A stretch of 64,000 nucleotides of DNA, taken from assembly GCA_052117325.1 (NCBI GenBank), contig JBQKJJ010000014.1. One strand, given 5' to 3'. A program made the translations under genes and the position numbers. The stretch comes from CAG-964 sp902789345 (GTDB taxonomy: Bacteria > Bacillota > Clostridia > Oscillospirales > Acutalibacteraceae). Below the pieces are notes generated by a model that did not search any database, was not told the DNA's origin, and worked only from the letters and a program-made list of their open reading frames with translations. This document shows, in pieces, positions 42,203 through 51,131 of this stretch; positions within the stretch are counted from its first letter, which is position 1, and each line of letters starts with the position of its first letter.

Positions 42203-42267
42203 CACCTATACCTGTGTATGCCTTTTGCAAACTTAAATACATATTTTACATACACAAGTTATAGGTG
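42203..42267. repeat. Large inverted repeat between surface genes
   Basis: CACCTATA-CCTGTGTATG (42203-42220) pairs with CATACACAAGTTATAGGTG (42249-42267), with small mismatches. No T-run follows on the minus strand; it may stabilise or process the polycistronic message between the 166-aa and the 200-aa gene. Confidence 0.5.
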
Positions 42268-42330
42268 CGCAGGAAGTGCAACTCCCGATACCATAAGCAA
42301 TTTTAATTATCAACGGAATTTAATATTTGC

Positions 42331-42831
42331 CTACTTGACAATAAGCGTAAATTCCGATTCAGCTGAATTTAAAGGCTTGTGGTCATCGTCAAGAGTGACA
42401 CACTCATACAAAACCATTGCTTTATATTCGCCCTTTTCAAGAGTTTTTGACAGTGGAATATCTGTAAGGCCACTGCCCGGCTCAAGCAGTTGGGATTTAT
42501 AAAGCTCTGTTCCGTCTGCTAATTTTACAGTAGCATAAAAACCGCATTCATTGGTTTTAGGATTACCTACGCTTAAATGCAGTACGGTATCTCCTGCTTT
42601 CATTTCAGCAGTACTGTAGCCCGGAATTTGCGTTCCTGAGCTTTTTGCTGTGCCGGGTTCTGTAGCACCTGTGTCCCAGTCCCGCAAAATCTTTCCTGCC
42701 ACGCCCTGAGATGCCTCTGTAGGCTGACTGTAAAAGTTATAATAAACATAGATTCCGGCTGCAGCAAAAACAGCTATAGCGGCAACCACTACGATAATTA
42801 TAATTTTTTTACTTTTTCTTTCCTTATTCAT
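42331..42831 (-). CDS. Single-pass membrane protein with extracytoplasmic domain
   Basis: 166 residues: cytoplasmic KERKSKK, one membrane helix (about 9-31), then an extracellular domain with LHLSVGNPKTNECGFYATVK, LYKSQLLEPGSGLTDIPLSK and YKAMVLYECVTLDDD. The last half looks like a beta-sandwich. It overlaps the upstream 1,391-aa gene by 8 bp, so the two are coupled and may act together at the surface. Family not recognised. Confidence 0.65.
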   Translation of the reverse strand: MNKERKSKKIIIIVVVAAIAVFAAAGIYVYYNFYSQPTEASQGVAGKILRDWDTGATEPGTAKSSGTQIPGYSTAEMKAGDTVLHLSVGNPKTNECGFYATVKLADGTELYKSQLLEPGSGLTDIPLSKTLEKGEYKAMVLYECVTLDDDHKPLNSAESEFTLIVK

Positions 42832-45800
42832 TTGACCTTTTCCCCTTTACAAGGAAGCAAACTACAAAAGCACATACAACTACAAGCATAACTGCTGCAA
42901 TAGGAAGCGCATTACCTGTCTGTACGGCAGAGCCGCTGTTTACTGCAACAACATTTCCGCTGTTTGTAACTGCATTTGTATTTTTTCCTGCGGTCTTGTT
43001 TTGATTATTTTGGTTAGTGTCATCCTTTGGAGAATTGTTTTTAGCCTCTGTAAAGGCAAAGCTTACCGGTTCGTCCACTGTAAATACTGCACAGCCGTCT
43101 TTATATGTGTAGTCACAGTCAGAAACATTACCTTCAGAATCAATAACAACCAAACGCTTATTACCGTCTGAAACAGGAACGCTTATTGTTGAGCTGCCCT
43201 GCATCCACAATTCGGTAACCATTTCATTACCGCTGCTGTCTGTAAGCAGTGGTCTGTATGCAGAAACTATTTTCTCTCCGTTTGTATATTCGGTAAATTT
43301 ATTAATTGTTTCACTTTCACAAGGCTTGTATTCTACTGCAAGCTCCGGGTGCATTTGTGCCGTAACAGAAATACCGCTGTTTGTTTTTATTGTTTTCAGC
43401 ACGTAAAAGCTGCATTCAATGGTAGGATAGCCGTTGTTGCGTGATTCATTTCTCACCCAATTAATATTGTGTTCCTTTGATACGCTGTTTAGCTGGTCAA
43501 CAAATTCATCACTGTGCATATCTGTTTTGCTCTTGCTTAGGTTAGTGCTGTTTAGCTGTGATTTTGATGACTTTCCTATAGGAATTAAACCGTTTGCAGT
43601 GGTATAGAAAACATTTTCAACAACTACATTGGACGCACTGCCATAACCGTTAAGACCTGCAACAGAGCCTTTGTTATTTTCCGATGTGGCGTTTACCTTG
43701 CCTGAATTGTAGGATGATTTTATTTCTCCTGCGTTTTTACCCACAAGGCCACCGCTTACATTAGAATGAGAGTCGCCTATACTGCTGGTGTTTGCACAGC
43801 CGTAAATCAAACCGGTATTCTCGCCAACTATTCCTCCGCCTGCTTGTGTGCCTGTAACTATACCGGCACTTCTGCAGCCTATAATATTTCCGGAATTTAC
43901 TGCGGCTATTCCACCGCTTAAGCCTCCCTTAATGTTAGAATTGAGCTGTGTAGAATTTATTTTTTCTGCCACACCGTCTCCGTTAACATCTACAAATATT
44001 GAGCCGGAGGTTAAATTCATACCGCCTATACAATGGTCAATGGTACCGTTGTTTACTGCGGCAACAGCGCCTGCGGTTTCTGCGGATTTATTATAGTCAC
44101 AGTCAATTAGAATTAAATCCTTTACTATACCCTGCTTGCCGATTTCCTCAAACAATCCACCGTATTCTGACGAATCAACATTCAATCCTGAAATAATATA
44201 GCCGTTGCCGTTAAATGTTCCGTTAAACGGTTTGTTCTCTGCAACAGAGCCTATACCCTGTGTCCACTTAGAATCCTGTGGAGCTACAATATTTTTTGTC
44301 AAAATATAGTTTTGAGAACCATACAGCTCATAGTCCTCTCTTACAAGCTGTGACAGCTTTACTAAATCATCATAGGTTTTAATAATCAAGTTGCCGTCTT
44401 TGTCAGAACTAAATGCGTCAGGCTCAAGATTTGCCACTTTTTCTGTATTAATCTCAATAGTGCCCTTTGCATTTATGTCATCGTTTGTAGTATATTTTAG
44501 GTTCAATGTGCTAAACTCAGTTGCATCACCCGGAACATTAGGATAATACTGGAACACATTTTCGTTAATCACATAACGAATATATGACTTGCCCTTTGTT
44601 ACCGGTGTTATGTATATTAATCCGGTTTTAGAGTCCTTGTATGCTTTAACAATGCCGTCTGTAACAGGCTCTTCGGTGATTTTTGTAATTATCTCCTGCC
44701 CTGTGTCCGGATCATCACTTACCAAAGCCCAGTAGCCCTGTGTGGCATCCCAGTTTGTCCATGGACTGTTGTGCTCATCATAGGCTGAAATGGTATTGTA
44801 GTAATCCTGTAGTCGAATACTTTCTCTGCTGTCAATATCAATATGCTGTACCAATGTTTGAGAAGTACTTGCAACATCTGTCTTAAACACCTTTATTTTA
44901 TCTATAGGATAAAGAGCATAGAATTTATCAAAAGTATAAGAAACAGCTGAAACATCAGAATTAAAATTACCGCCTAGGAAAGACATTGGCTGGCAGCTTG
45001 TAATAAAGTCGCTTGTTTTAGCTCCGGTAGACGGAAACTCTTTACTGTTAATGTCTTTATTAAGGATACTGCTCCATTCCTGTGTTGAATACTTGTTAAA
45101 CTCATTTTGTCCTGTACAGCTAACCTTAAAGTTATCTGTTTTTTCACCGTTAGTTTTGTATATATTATTTAATGTGTCAACTGCTGAAACACCGTTGCCG
45201 CCAAACTGTGCATAGTAATTTGATATATATGCAAATGTTGTTTCAAAAAGATTTGTTGCACCCAGCTCACAGCCGCTGCCTACAAAAGCTACATCATAAG
45301 TTAATGCAACCGGACAGTCGTACTTTTGCTCTCGGCTTTCCTTTGACGATGTACAGTTTAATGCCGCAATGCTATAAGGCGGAACCGAATATGACAAACC
45401 GTCTGTATTGGTTTCTGTTTGCGTAATAGTCTCTGTAACTGTGTCTGTTGAGGAAAAATTAAAGGCTTGAGACGCACTTAATTTTATACCCATATTTACA
45501 CTCAGAGGCGACTCCTTATTTGCAAAGCCGGCACTAAAGCTTAATTCTTCTGAAATAGTATATGTCTGGCCGAAGGTGTCGGAATGTGAATTGGTTGTGG
45601 AGGACGACATAGAATTGGCAAAGCTCTTGCTTGATGATACAGTAGAGGCAGTGTCATTCTTATCAATTTTTACACTGGATTTTTCTTCATTGACATTCCT
45701 GTATACATCACTGTAGTTCAGCGTATCGTTTCCCGGATTACTGCCGTCCTCTATAATTGGAACCAATTTAAAGTTATAGAACACCAAACCGATTACGGAT

Positions 45801-46999
45801 ACCGATTTGTCGTGACCTGTTTTTGCCTTATCGTCTGCAACTCTGCACAGTGAATAAACAACATCAGAGGACGATGTAACATTATTAAAGAAATCCTGCT
45901 TAACAAGATATTTACCCAATTCGTTTACATCGTTGCAGTCGTGACTGTTTGCGTCCCAGTCTACCAAACCGGTGTGAAGCTGCAGCATAGCGTCACGAAC
46001 CTTTGAGATGCTCGAGGTTTGCTTTAGACCTGTTGACTGAATAAACAATCCGCGGTCGTACTTAGAATTTTCTGTACCCGCTCCGCTTGTCAGTGCAGAA
46101 ACAAGGTCGGTGTACTGTCCGTCGCCGAAAATAGTTTTAAAGGATGAATCTATTCTGTTCTGATAGCCGCTGCCCTCACCCTTCATACTCATCATAGAGT
46201 AAAGCAGCTGTGCCCAGCTTTCCACTGAGCTTATGTTACTGCCGTCTTGTTTTTCTGACAAAGCACGAATAAGAAAATCATTTTTTGAAACATCAGCGTC
46301 AAAATTATAATAATTTATGCCGTTTATAGCTTTAACACTCTGCTCCAGCTCATCATTACCAAGCTTTTGATATTCCGAGCCTAAATCCGGCACACTTTGG
46401 TATGCCAAGTATATATACGGCAGCTTGTTGCCATCCTTAGCCTCGCCAACATTTTGCGGCATATTTGTACTTGCATTAACTACTGTTTTGTAGTCCTTAC
46501 CCTGCATAGCAGAATTTTTTGTACCTACAGCGTCAAGGGCTGTAAGGTATTCTGTGGTATTGTGAGGGTCCTTTGCCTTTGTGTAGTACAGGTACAGACT
46601 TTTGCTCTTGCCGCTACTGTCAAATACAATATTCTCTTCCTCTAAAAGTGAGTATTCTCTGCCACCGTAGGTTATTTTACTCTGTGAAGAACTGTCCGAA
46701 AATACAATTCCTGTAATTGCCTGCTCAACATTAGTTGTGGTTTTATACCCAATGTATATAGCTTTTTTTCCGGATACATCAAAATTATGGTCTATTATGG
46801 TGTAGCCATTAAGGGAGCTTTTTGCATTACTTGCACTGTCTGAATTTACTACCTTAAGCTCAGAAACATAACTTACAGCGGATGACGTATTTGAATATTC
46901 CTGTGCGTAAGCTGTAGGAATACCTAACACAAATACAGACATAAGAGTGCAAATGGATAAAACCGAAGCTAACAGCTTCTTTGATAATTTTCTTATCAA
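42824..46999 (-). CDS. 1,391-aa surface protein with aerolysin/ETX-like segment and GLUG repeats
   Basis: Signal peptide 1-33. Residues ~40-150 form a beta domain (YIGYKTTTNVEQAITGIVFS). Residues ~440-570 are an aerolysin/ETX-MTX2-like segment: a long Ser/Thr-rich alternating stretch (SKSFANSMSSSTTNSHSDTF, then LSASQAFNFSSTDTVTETIT) leading to LSYSVPPYSIAALNCTSS. Residues ~935-1135 contain GLUG-type repeats (GIAAVNSGNIIGC, GGGIVGENTGLIYGCANTSS, GGLVGKNAGEIKSSYN). The C-terminus is VQTGNALPIAAVMLVVV-helix-KGKRSNE. These suggest a surface-bound pore-former or adhesin. Single ORF, no frameshift. First gene of a four-gene unit (minus strand). Confidence 0.7.
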   Translation of the reverse strand: MIRKLSKKLLASVLSICTLMSVFVLGIPTAYAQEYSNTSSAVSYVSELKVVNSDSASNAKSSLNGYTIIDHNFDVSGKKAIYIGYKTTTNVEQAITGIVFSDSSSQSKITYGGREYSLLEEENIVFDSSGKSKSLYLYYTKAKDPHNTTEYLTALDAVGTKNSAMQGKDYKTVVNASTNMPQNVGEAKDGNKLPYIYLAYQSVPDLGSEYQKLGNDELEQSVKAINGINYYNFDADVSKNDFLIRALSEKQDGSNISSVESWAQLLYSMMSMKGEGSGYQNRIDSSFKTIFGDGQYTDLVSALTSGAGTENSKYDRGLFIQSTGLKQTSSISKVRDAMLQLHTGLVDWDANSHDCNDVNELGKYLVKQDFFNNVTSSSDVVYSLCRVADDKAKTGHDKSVSVIGLVFYNFKLVPIIEDGSNPGNDTLNYSDVYRNVNEEKSSVKIDKNDTASTVSSSKSFANSMSSSTTNSHSDTFGQTYTISEELSFSAGFANKESPLSVNMGIKLSASQAFNFSSTDTVTETITQTETNTDGLSYSVPPYSIAALNCTSSKESREQKYDCPVALTYDVAFVGSGCELGATNLFETTFAYISNYYAQFGGNGVSAVDTLNNIYKTNGEKTDNFKVSCTGQNEFNKYSTQEWSSILNKDINSKEFPSTGAKTSDFITSCQPMSFLGGNFNSDVSAVSYTFDKFYALYPIDKIKVFKTDVASTSQTLVQHIDIDSRESIRLQDYYNTISAYDEHNSPWTNWDATQGYWALVSDDPDTGQEIITKITEEPVTDGIVKAYKDSKTGLIYITPVTKGKSYIRYVINENVFQYYPNVPGDATEFSTLNLKYTTNDDINAKGTIEINTEKVANLEPDAFSSDKDGNLIIKTYDDLVKLSQLVREDYELYGSQNYILTKNIVAPQDSKWTQGIGSVAENKPFNGTFNGNGYIISGLNVDSSEYGGLFEEIGKQGIVKDLILIDCDYNKSAETAGAVAAVNNGTIDHCIGGMNLTSGSIFVDVNGDGVAEKINSTQLNSNIKGGLSGGIAAVNSGNIIGCRSAGIVTGTQAGGGIVGENTGLIYGCANTSSIGDSHSNVSGGLVGKNAGEIKSSYNSGKVNATSENNKGSVAGLNGYGSASNVVVENVFYTTANGLIPIGKSSKSQLNSTNLSKSKTDMHSDEFVDQLNSVSKEHNINWVRNESRNNGYPTIECSFYVLKTIKTNSGISVTAQMHPELAVEYKPCESETINKFTEYTNGEKIVSAYRPLLTDSSGNEMVTELWMQGSSTISVPVSDGNKRLVVIDSEGNVSDCDYTYKDGCAVFTVDEPVSFAFTEAKNNSPKDDTNQNNQNKTAGKNTNAVTNSGNVVAVNSGSAVQTGNALPIAAVMLVVVCAFVVCFLVKGKRSNE

Positions 47000-47380
47000 T
47001 TAAAACATCTCCTTTACTAAGATTAATTTGCTTTTAAAGCTTTTGGTGAACGAGTATGCAAACAAATAGTTTAACATTTTGCATATTCGTACATACTTTT
47101 TATACCAAATTTTGGCTCAAAAAGCAATTAATTTTACTCAAACGGTAATTTTTCAACCCGAAATGTATTTACAAAAATGCAAGCTATAAATAATTGCTAA
47201 AAAAATTTTAAGTTACATCAAAAATTCAGTCAGCTATTGCTAAGTGTTGTTTGAGCAAGTGATAATTAAATAAGCCTCTGCCCCCTTGCTATATTAAATT
47301 CAGTATAATTTGGGAAATATAATGAAAAGGTCACCTGTAAAAGCGTCTTCGACTAGGGATTTCATAATCTCTAAAAATAT
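47000..47380. other. Spacer at the left edge of the satellite-like element
   Basis: A/T-rich region with no ORF. It contains the promoter area of the surface operon (47000-47120) and, at 47324-47336, GAAAAGGTCACCT, which recurs inverted at 61643-61655. The likely junction of chromosome and element lies here. Confidence 0.5.
47324..47336 (+). repeat. Candidate left end of the satellite-like element
   Basis: GAAAAGGTCACCT, identical to the reverse complement of 61643-61655. The odd palindrome AGGTSACCT at its core may be the attachment core. The true end is not proven. Confidence 0.4.
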
Positions 47381-47420
47381 CGGCATAGTTGATAATCATA
47401 TCGGCTATGCCGTTTTTTTG
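47381..47420. terminator. Terminator at the end of the recombinase gene
   Basis: CGGCATAG (47381-47388) and CTATGCCG (47405-47412), with TTTTTTT on the plus side and ATATTTTTA on the minus side. The recombinase stop codon (47405-47407) lies in the stem. Confidence 0.7.
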
Positions 47421-49054
47421 TGTTTTGGCGGTTGAAACTCACCTATGCAGTTATAAATAATCTGTATACGTTGCCTTCTTTTTCCTTCTACCTTTTCGGC
47501 AGCATATACATTGATTCGACTAATAAAGGTGCGAATAATTTCTGCATCAAGTTCCTGAATGTCTGTATACTGATGAACCTTATTAAGGAATGCATCAATA
47601 TTGGCAGACCTTTCTTGTATTTGTAAAATATTCTTTTGTAATTCAACCACACGTTCTTCAAGCTGTTTTTGTTCAGCTTCATATGATGTGGTCATTTTCA
47701 TAAAACGCTCATCACTGATTTTACCTTCAACATTATCTTCATAGAGCTTCTCGATAAGGGTATCCAATTTTGAAACGCGAGCCTTTGATTGTTCACATTC
47801 CTTGAGACTATCACGGATTTCCTTTTCTTTGATTTTTGCAGAAGATTTTGTAACCATTTCAATGAATTCATCTTCATGCTCTCTTGCGTAAGCAGCTATT
47901 TCTTTAAGCTGGGCAAGCAGGATTTCTTCAACAACTACATTACGAATCTGATGTGATGAACATAGGTGTTTCCCCTTTTTGCGATAAGTCGCACAAACCA
48001 GATGTTCCTTATCGTGCGTCCACCCTTTGGCTCTTACCTGATAAAGTTTTGCACCGCAATCGGCACAGTACAGCATCCCGGAAAGAATAGGCATTTCACC
48101 CATTGGAGTTCGTCTGCGTCTGCCATCACGGATTCGCTGAACAATATCAAAGGTTTCCTGATCAATAATAGCTTCATGAGTATTCTCAAATATCTGCCAC
48201 TTTGAAGGGTCATTCTGCAATTTCTTCTTGGACTTGTAGGATTTCTTGTAAGTCTTAAAATTTAAAGTGTGTCCTAAATACTCTTGGTGTGAAAGTAAAT
48301 CTGCTACGGTTCTTGATTGCCAAGCGTATGGATTTTCAGGAACAGGAGCAGGATAACTGATGCCAAGTGATTTGTAGTGTGCAGATGGAACTAATATCTT
48401 GTCTTCTTCTAATATATTAGCTATCTGACTTGGTCCATAACCTTCCATACAAAGCTTGAATATTCTTCTGACCACATCGGCTGCAGTTTCTTCGATAATC
48501 CAGTGAAGCTTATCTTCCGGGTCTTTTACATATCCGTAAGGCGGATTTGTACATAAAGGCTTTCCGGCTTCGCCTTTGGCTTTGAATACTGCTTTGATTT
48601 TCTTGGAAGTATCCTTGGCATACCACTCATTGATGATATTAAGGAACGGTGTAAAATCACTGTCCTGCTGATTATCACTGTCAACACCATTGTTGATTGC
48701 GATAAAACGAATATCACAACCGGGGAATAACACTTCTGTATAGTAACCTACCTTAAGGTAATCGCGACCGAGTCGGCTCATGTCTTTTACGATGATAGTT
48801 GATACTCCACCATCTTCAACAAGTGCAATCAATCTTTGCCAATCAGGTCGGTCAAAGTTCGTTCCACTGTATCCGTCATCCACAAAGAAGGTAGTGTTGG
48901 CAAAACCATTGTCATTTGCATACTTTTGTAATATTGCTTTTTGATTTTTAATGCTGTTACTATCACCCTGCAATTCATCATCACGACTAAGTCTGCAATA
49001 TAATGCAGTGATTTTGTTTTCAGGGGCTGTATCAGTTGGCTGTCTGTAATTCAT
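47405..49054 (-). CDS. Large serine recombinase (TnpX/TndX-like)
   Basis: 549 residues. The resolvase-like N-terminal domain has the catalytic serine in ALYCRLSRDDE (S23), DDGYSGTNFDRPDW and IIVKDMSRLGRDYLK. A recombinase/DNA-binding domain follows, with a zinc ribbon CADCGAKLYQ-...-CATYRKKGKHLC, then a coiled coil to the C-terminus. This plan is that of large serine recombinases that excise and integrate Tn4451-type transposons and many phages. It should insert and remove the 14-kb element. It is at the element's left end, transcribed leftwards, with tnpW upstream. Confidence 0.92.
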   Translation of the reverse strand: MNYRQPTDTAPENKITALYCRLSRDDELQGDSNSIKNQKAILQKYANDNGFANTTFFVDDGYSGTNFDRPDWQRLIALVEDGGVSTIIVKDMSRLGRDYLKVGYYTEVLFPGCDIRFIAINNGVDSDNQQDSDFTPFLNIINEWYAKDTSKKIKAVFKAKGEAGKPLCTNPPYGYVKDPEDKLHWIIEETAADVVRRIFKLCMEGYGPSQIANILEEDKILVPSAHYKSLGISYPAPVPENPYAWQSRTVADLLSHQEYLGHTLNFKTYKKSYKSKKKLQNDPSKWQIFENTHEAIIDQETFDIVQRIRDGRRRRTPMGEMPILSGMLYCADCGAKLYQVRAKGWTHDKEHLVCATYRKKGKHLCSSHQIRNVVVEEILLAQLKEIAAYAREHEDEFIEMVTKSSAKIKEKEIRDSLKECEQSKARVSKLDTLIEKLYEDNVEGKISDERFMKMTTSYEAEQKQLEERVVELQKNILQIQERSANIDAFLNKVHQYTDIQELDAEIIRTFISRINVYAAEKVEGKRRQRIQIIYNCIGEFQPPKHKKTA

Positions 49055-49146
49055 AAATATTCTCCTTTCCGACAGCCTTCTTACGGAAACTACCCACTAC
49101 GGGGTAGTCACATATTACCGTACTATACGGCTATAGTCGAGTTATA

Positions 49147-49329
49147 TTACGCAGATTTTTGTGCCTTTTCATGCGAGTATTTTGTTGAATTTACATTGTC
49201 AGAGATGAGCCTTTTAACCTTGTCATAGGCAGTTTCTGTAGCGGTTTCAGCTGCTATGGATTCAACAATATAAAGGGTATCTCCAATACTCATCTGAGTG
49301 ACACATGGTTTATCTTTCTGTAAATTCAT
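49147..49329 (-). CDS. tnpW: TnpW-like transposon-encoded protein
   Basis: 60 residues from ATG 49329 (MNLQKDKPCVTQMSIGDTLY), with GGAAGTG upstream. IGDTLYIVESIAAETATETAYDK matches the TnpW family of Tn4451-type elements, in two runs here: IGDTLYIVESIAAETATETA and YDKVKRLISDN. The role of TnpW is not established; it typically sits next to the large recombinase. Here it lies ~90 bp upstream of it, on the same strand. Confidence 0.75.
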   Translation of the reverse strand: MNLQKDKPCVTQMSIGDTLYIVESIAAETATETAYDKVKRLISDNVNSTKYSHEKAQKSA

Positions 49330-49431
49330 ATGCACACTTCCTTTCAAGGAGTATTGCCAGATGGATAGCAAATCCTCCCCGGACTGACATACTCTTTATG
49401 ACTACTATGGATTTATTGGTTGTTTTGGCTG

Positions 49432-50352
49432 TTACGCAATCTTAAGCACCTTGATAGCCTCAGGTCTTACAAGTTTTCCGTCAAGGAATTCAATGCCAAG
49501 ATATCCAATCAGACTGTTCATAGCGAACTTCTCACGAATTGCCTTAACACTTGTATGGTCACGGTCTACGATGGTGTAGTAACTGAAATCACCGAAGGCA
49601 ATAGGTGATGCACCTGTATCTGCATTAGGCATAAATTCTGAAATCAATACTTCCTTTCCAAGAATAGTATCGTTACTGTGATTCCATATATAATTGCCAT
49701 CAGCATCCTTTACTCTGCGAAGTGTAAATGCAGTTTCATCGTTCATAAGCCACTTACCATTCTTGCGATACTCAGGCTTTACAGAGAAGTAAAGAGCCAC
49801 AACGTCATCGTATGTAAGTGCTGATGCAGAAGCACCGATTTCAGCACCACCGTTTTCGGCAAGAATACCAACAGGCTCTGTAATGCCGTTACCAGTGATA
49901 AATGATTTTTCTTCTGCACGAGAGAATGTTTTTGTCATATGCGCAGTCATGTGCTTTTCAAGGTTATAGCCGGGACTGAAAACAAAATCCTCGTCCATAC
50001 GAATAACTGCTGCAAGTTTGTGACTATAAATATCATAAGGAGTGAAATCCTCCATTCCGTCATAGATAGGAATAGCATCACCTTCAGGAATGAATGATGC
50101 AGTATCATCACAGTCTCTTGCCCAGAACTTGTGGTCTCCCTGATTGTAAAGAACAGTACCAATCTTACGGAATAAGCTTTCCTTGGCTAATGCCTCTGAA
50201 AACTTGCTCGCAGTATAGGAAGGAAGCTTGATAGTTCCCATAGGTGTCTTTCCACTGCGAAGTGCATCTGCTGATGCAGTATTTCCCTTCATGGCATTCC
50301 AAAATGCCTTGTCATATTCAAGATCATGTGTAGTAATTAAATTCGTATTCAT
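49432..50352 (-). CDS. HK97-fold phage major capsid protein
   Basis: 306 residues. Features of the family: N-terminal LITTHDLEYDKAFWNAMKGN; E-loop/P-domain region PMGTIKLPSYTASKFSEALA and RKIGTVLYNQGDHKFWARD; A-domain KWLMNDETAFTLRRVKDADG, LGKEVLISEFMPNADTGASP, GDFSYYTIVDRDHTSVKAIR. The protein lacks the long N-terminal delta domain of classical HK97 capsid. It would build or modify a capsid shell. No portal, terminase, protease or tail gene occurs nearby, so a helper phage would have to supply these. ATG 50352 follows GGAGG. Confidence 0.85.
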   Translation of the reverse strand: MNTNLITTHDLEYDKAFWNAMKGNTASADALRSGKTPMGTIKLPSYTASKFSEALAKESLFRKIGTVLYNQGDHKFWARDCDDTASFIPEGDAIPIYDGMEDFTPYDIYSHKLAAVIRMDEDFVFSPGYNLEKHMTAHMTKTFSRAEEKSFITGNGITEPVGILAENGGAEIGASASALTYDDVVALYFSVKPEYRKNGKWLMNDETAFTLRRVKDADGNYIWNHSNDTILGKEVLISEFMPNADTGASPIAFGDFSYYTIVDRDHTSVKAIREKFAMNSLIGYLGIEFLDGKLVRPEAIKVLKIA

Positions 50353-50498
50353 AGATATAAATCCTCCATAATTTGTTTGATTTTTGATTAGGGGCTATTA
50401 CCCCTTTGAATTTGCGACTTTTGTGCGTGAGGGGGCAGCACCGTTTACCTGTTGTAAAGCCACAGAGATTCAGACCGCCCCTTCCCACGAAGTGTCAG

Positions 50499-50708
50499 TT
50501 ACATATCGTCATGTCTTTCGGTAGAAAGCTTGTAATATTCACAAAGCTCTGCCAAGTCTTGACTGTCATGGATATCAAAGTCCTGATGACCGCCATTAAG
50601 ATGGAAGTGGTAAGCCTTTGAGATGGTAATCTTGATATTGTCCGGTGTAAAAAGAATGATCTTGTTATGCATCTTGAAGTGCTTATCAAAAAACTCTTTT
50701 GTCAGCAT
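50499..50708 (-). CDS. Small element-encoded protein, 69 aa
   Basis: Start ATG 50708 (MLTKEFFDKHFKMHNKIILF), with AAAGGAGG upstream; it overlaps the preceding gene. Then TPDNIKITISKAYHFHLNGG and DIHDSQDLAELCEYYKLSTE. Soluble, mixed alpha/beta; unknown family. The 146 bp to the capsid start contain a hairpin AGGGG/CCCCT near 50391-50402. Confidence 0.6.
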   Translation of the reverse strand: MLTKEFFDKHFKMHNKIILFTPDNIKITISKAYHFHLNGGHQDFDIHDSQDLAELCEYYKLSTERHDDM

Positions 50709-51012
50709 GGTGTCTGCCTCCTTTCTTGGTATCTGCACAGGAACTGCATACATACAGTTCAAGTCTTGTATCGCTGGCTCTTTTGGTAACAGGTCTTAAA
50801 TGCTTGTTACATAAGGGACAGCGTATTTTGTATCTGCCATCGGCTCTTGAAGTATGGTTGCGTACCTTTAATCGGAAGTAATAAGGCACAACCTCTTCAA
50901 GCCACATGGTGTGGTTGTCGGATACGGTCTTTTCGTCCTTGCACATACACAGTGCAATCTTTTCCGTACCTTTAGGGTCACAATCCACTACGGGATAGTA
51001 ATGAATATCCAT
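50686..51012 (-). CDS. Small zinc-ribbon protein of the element, 108 aa
   Basis: Start ATG 51012 (MDIHYYPVVDCDPKGTEKIA), AAAGGAGAA upstream. A Cys-rich core CPLCNKHLRPVTKRA-...-YVCSSC suggests a rubredoxin-like zinc ribbon. Basic C-terminus (KKGGRHHADKRVF). It overlaps the following 69-aa gene. Possibly DNA-binding or accessory to replication; not identified. Confidence 0.65.
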   Translation of the reverse strand: MDIHYYPVVDCDPKGTEKIALCMCKDEKTVSDNHTMWLEEVVPYYFRLKVRNHTSRADGRYKIRCPLCNKHLRPVTKRASDTRLELYVCSSCADTKKGGRHHADKRVF

Positions 51013-51131
51013 TGTTGGTTCTCCTTTCACACTTGTGGCAGGTTGTGGCAGATGATTTCAGCTAGGAAAAAATATAAAACCTTACGTGATAGGGCTTAAA
51101 ATACCTGCCACAAGTTGCCACAAAAAAATAG

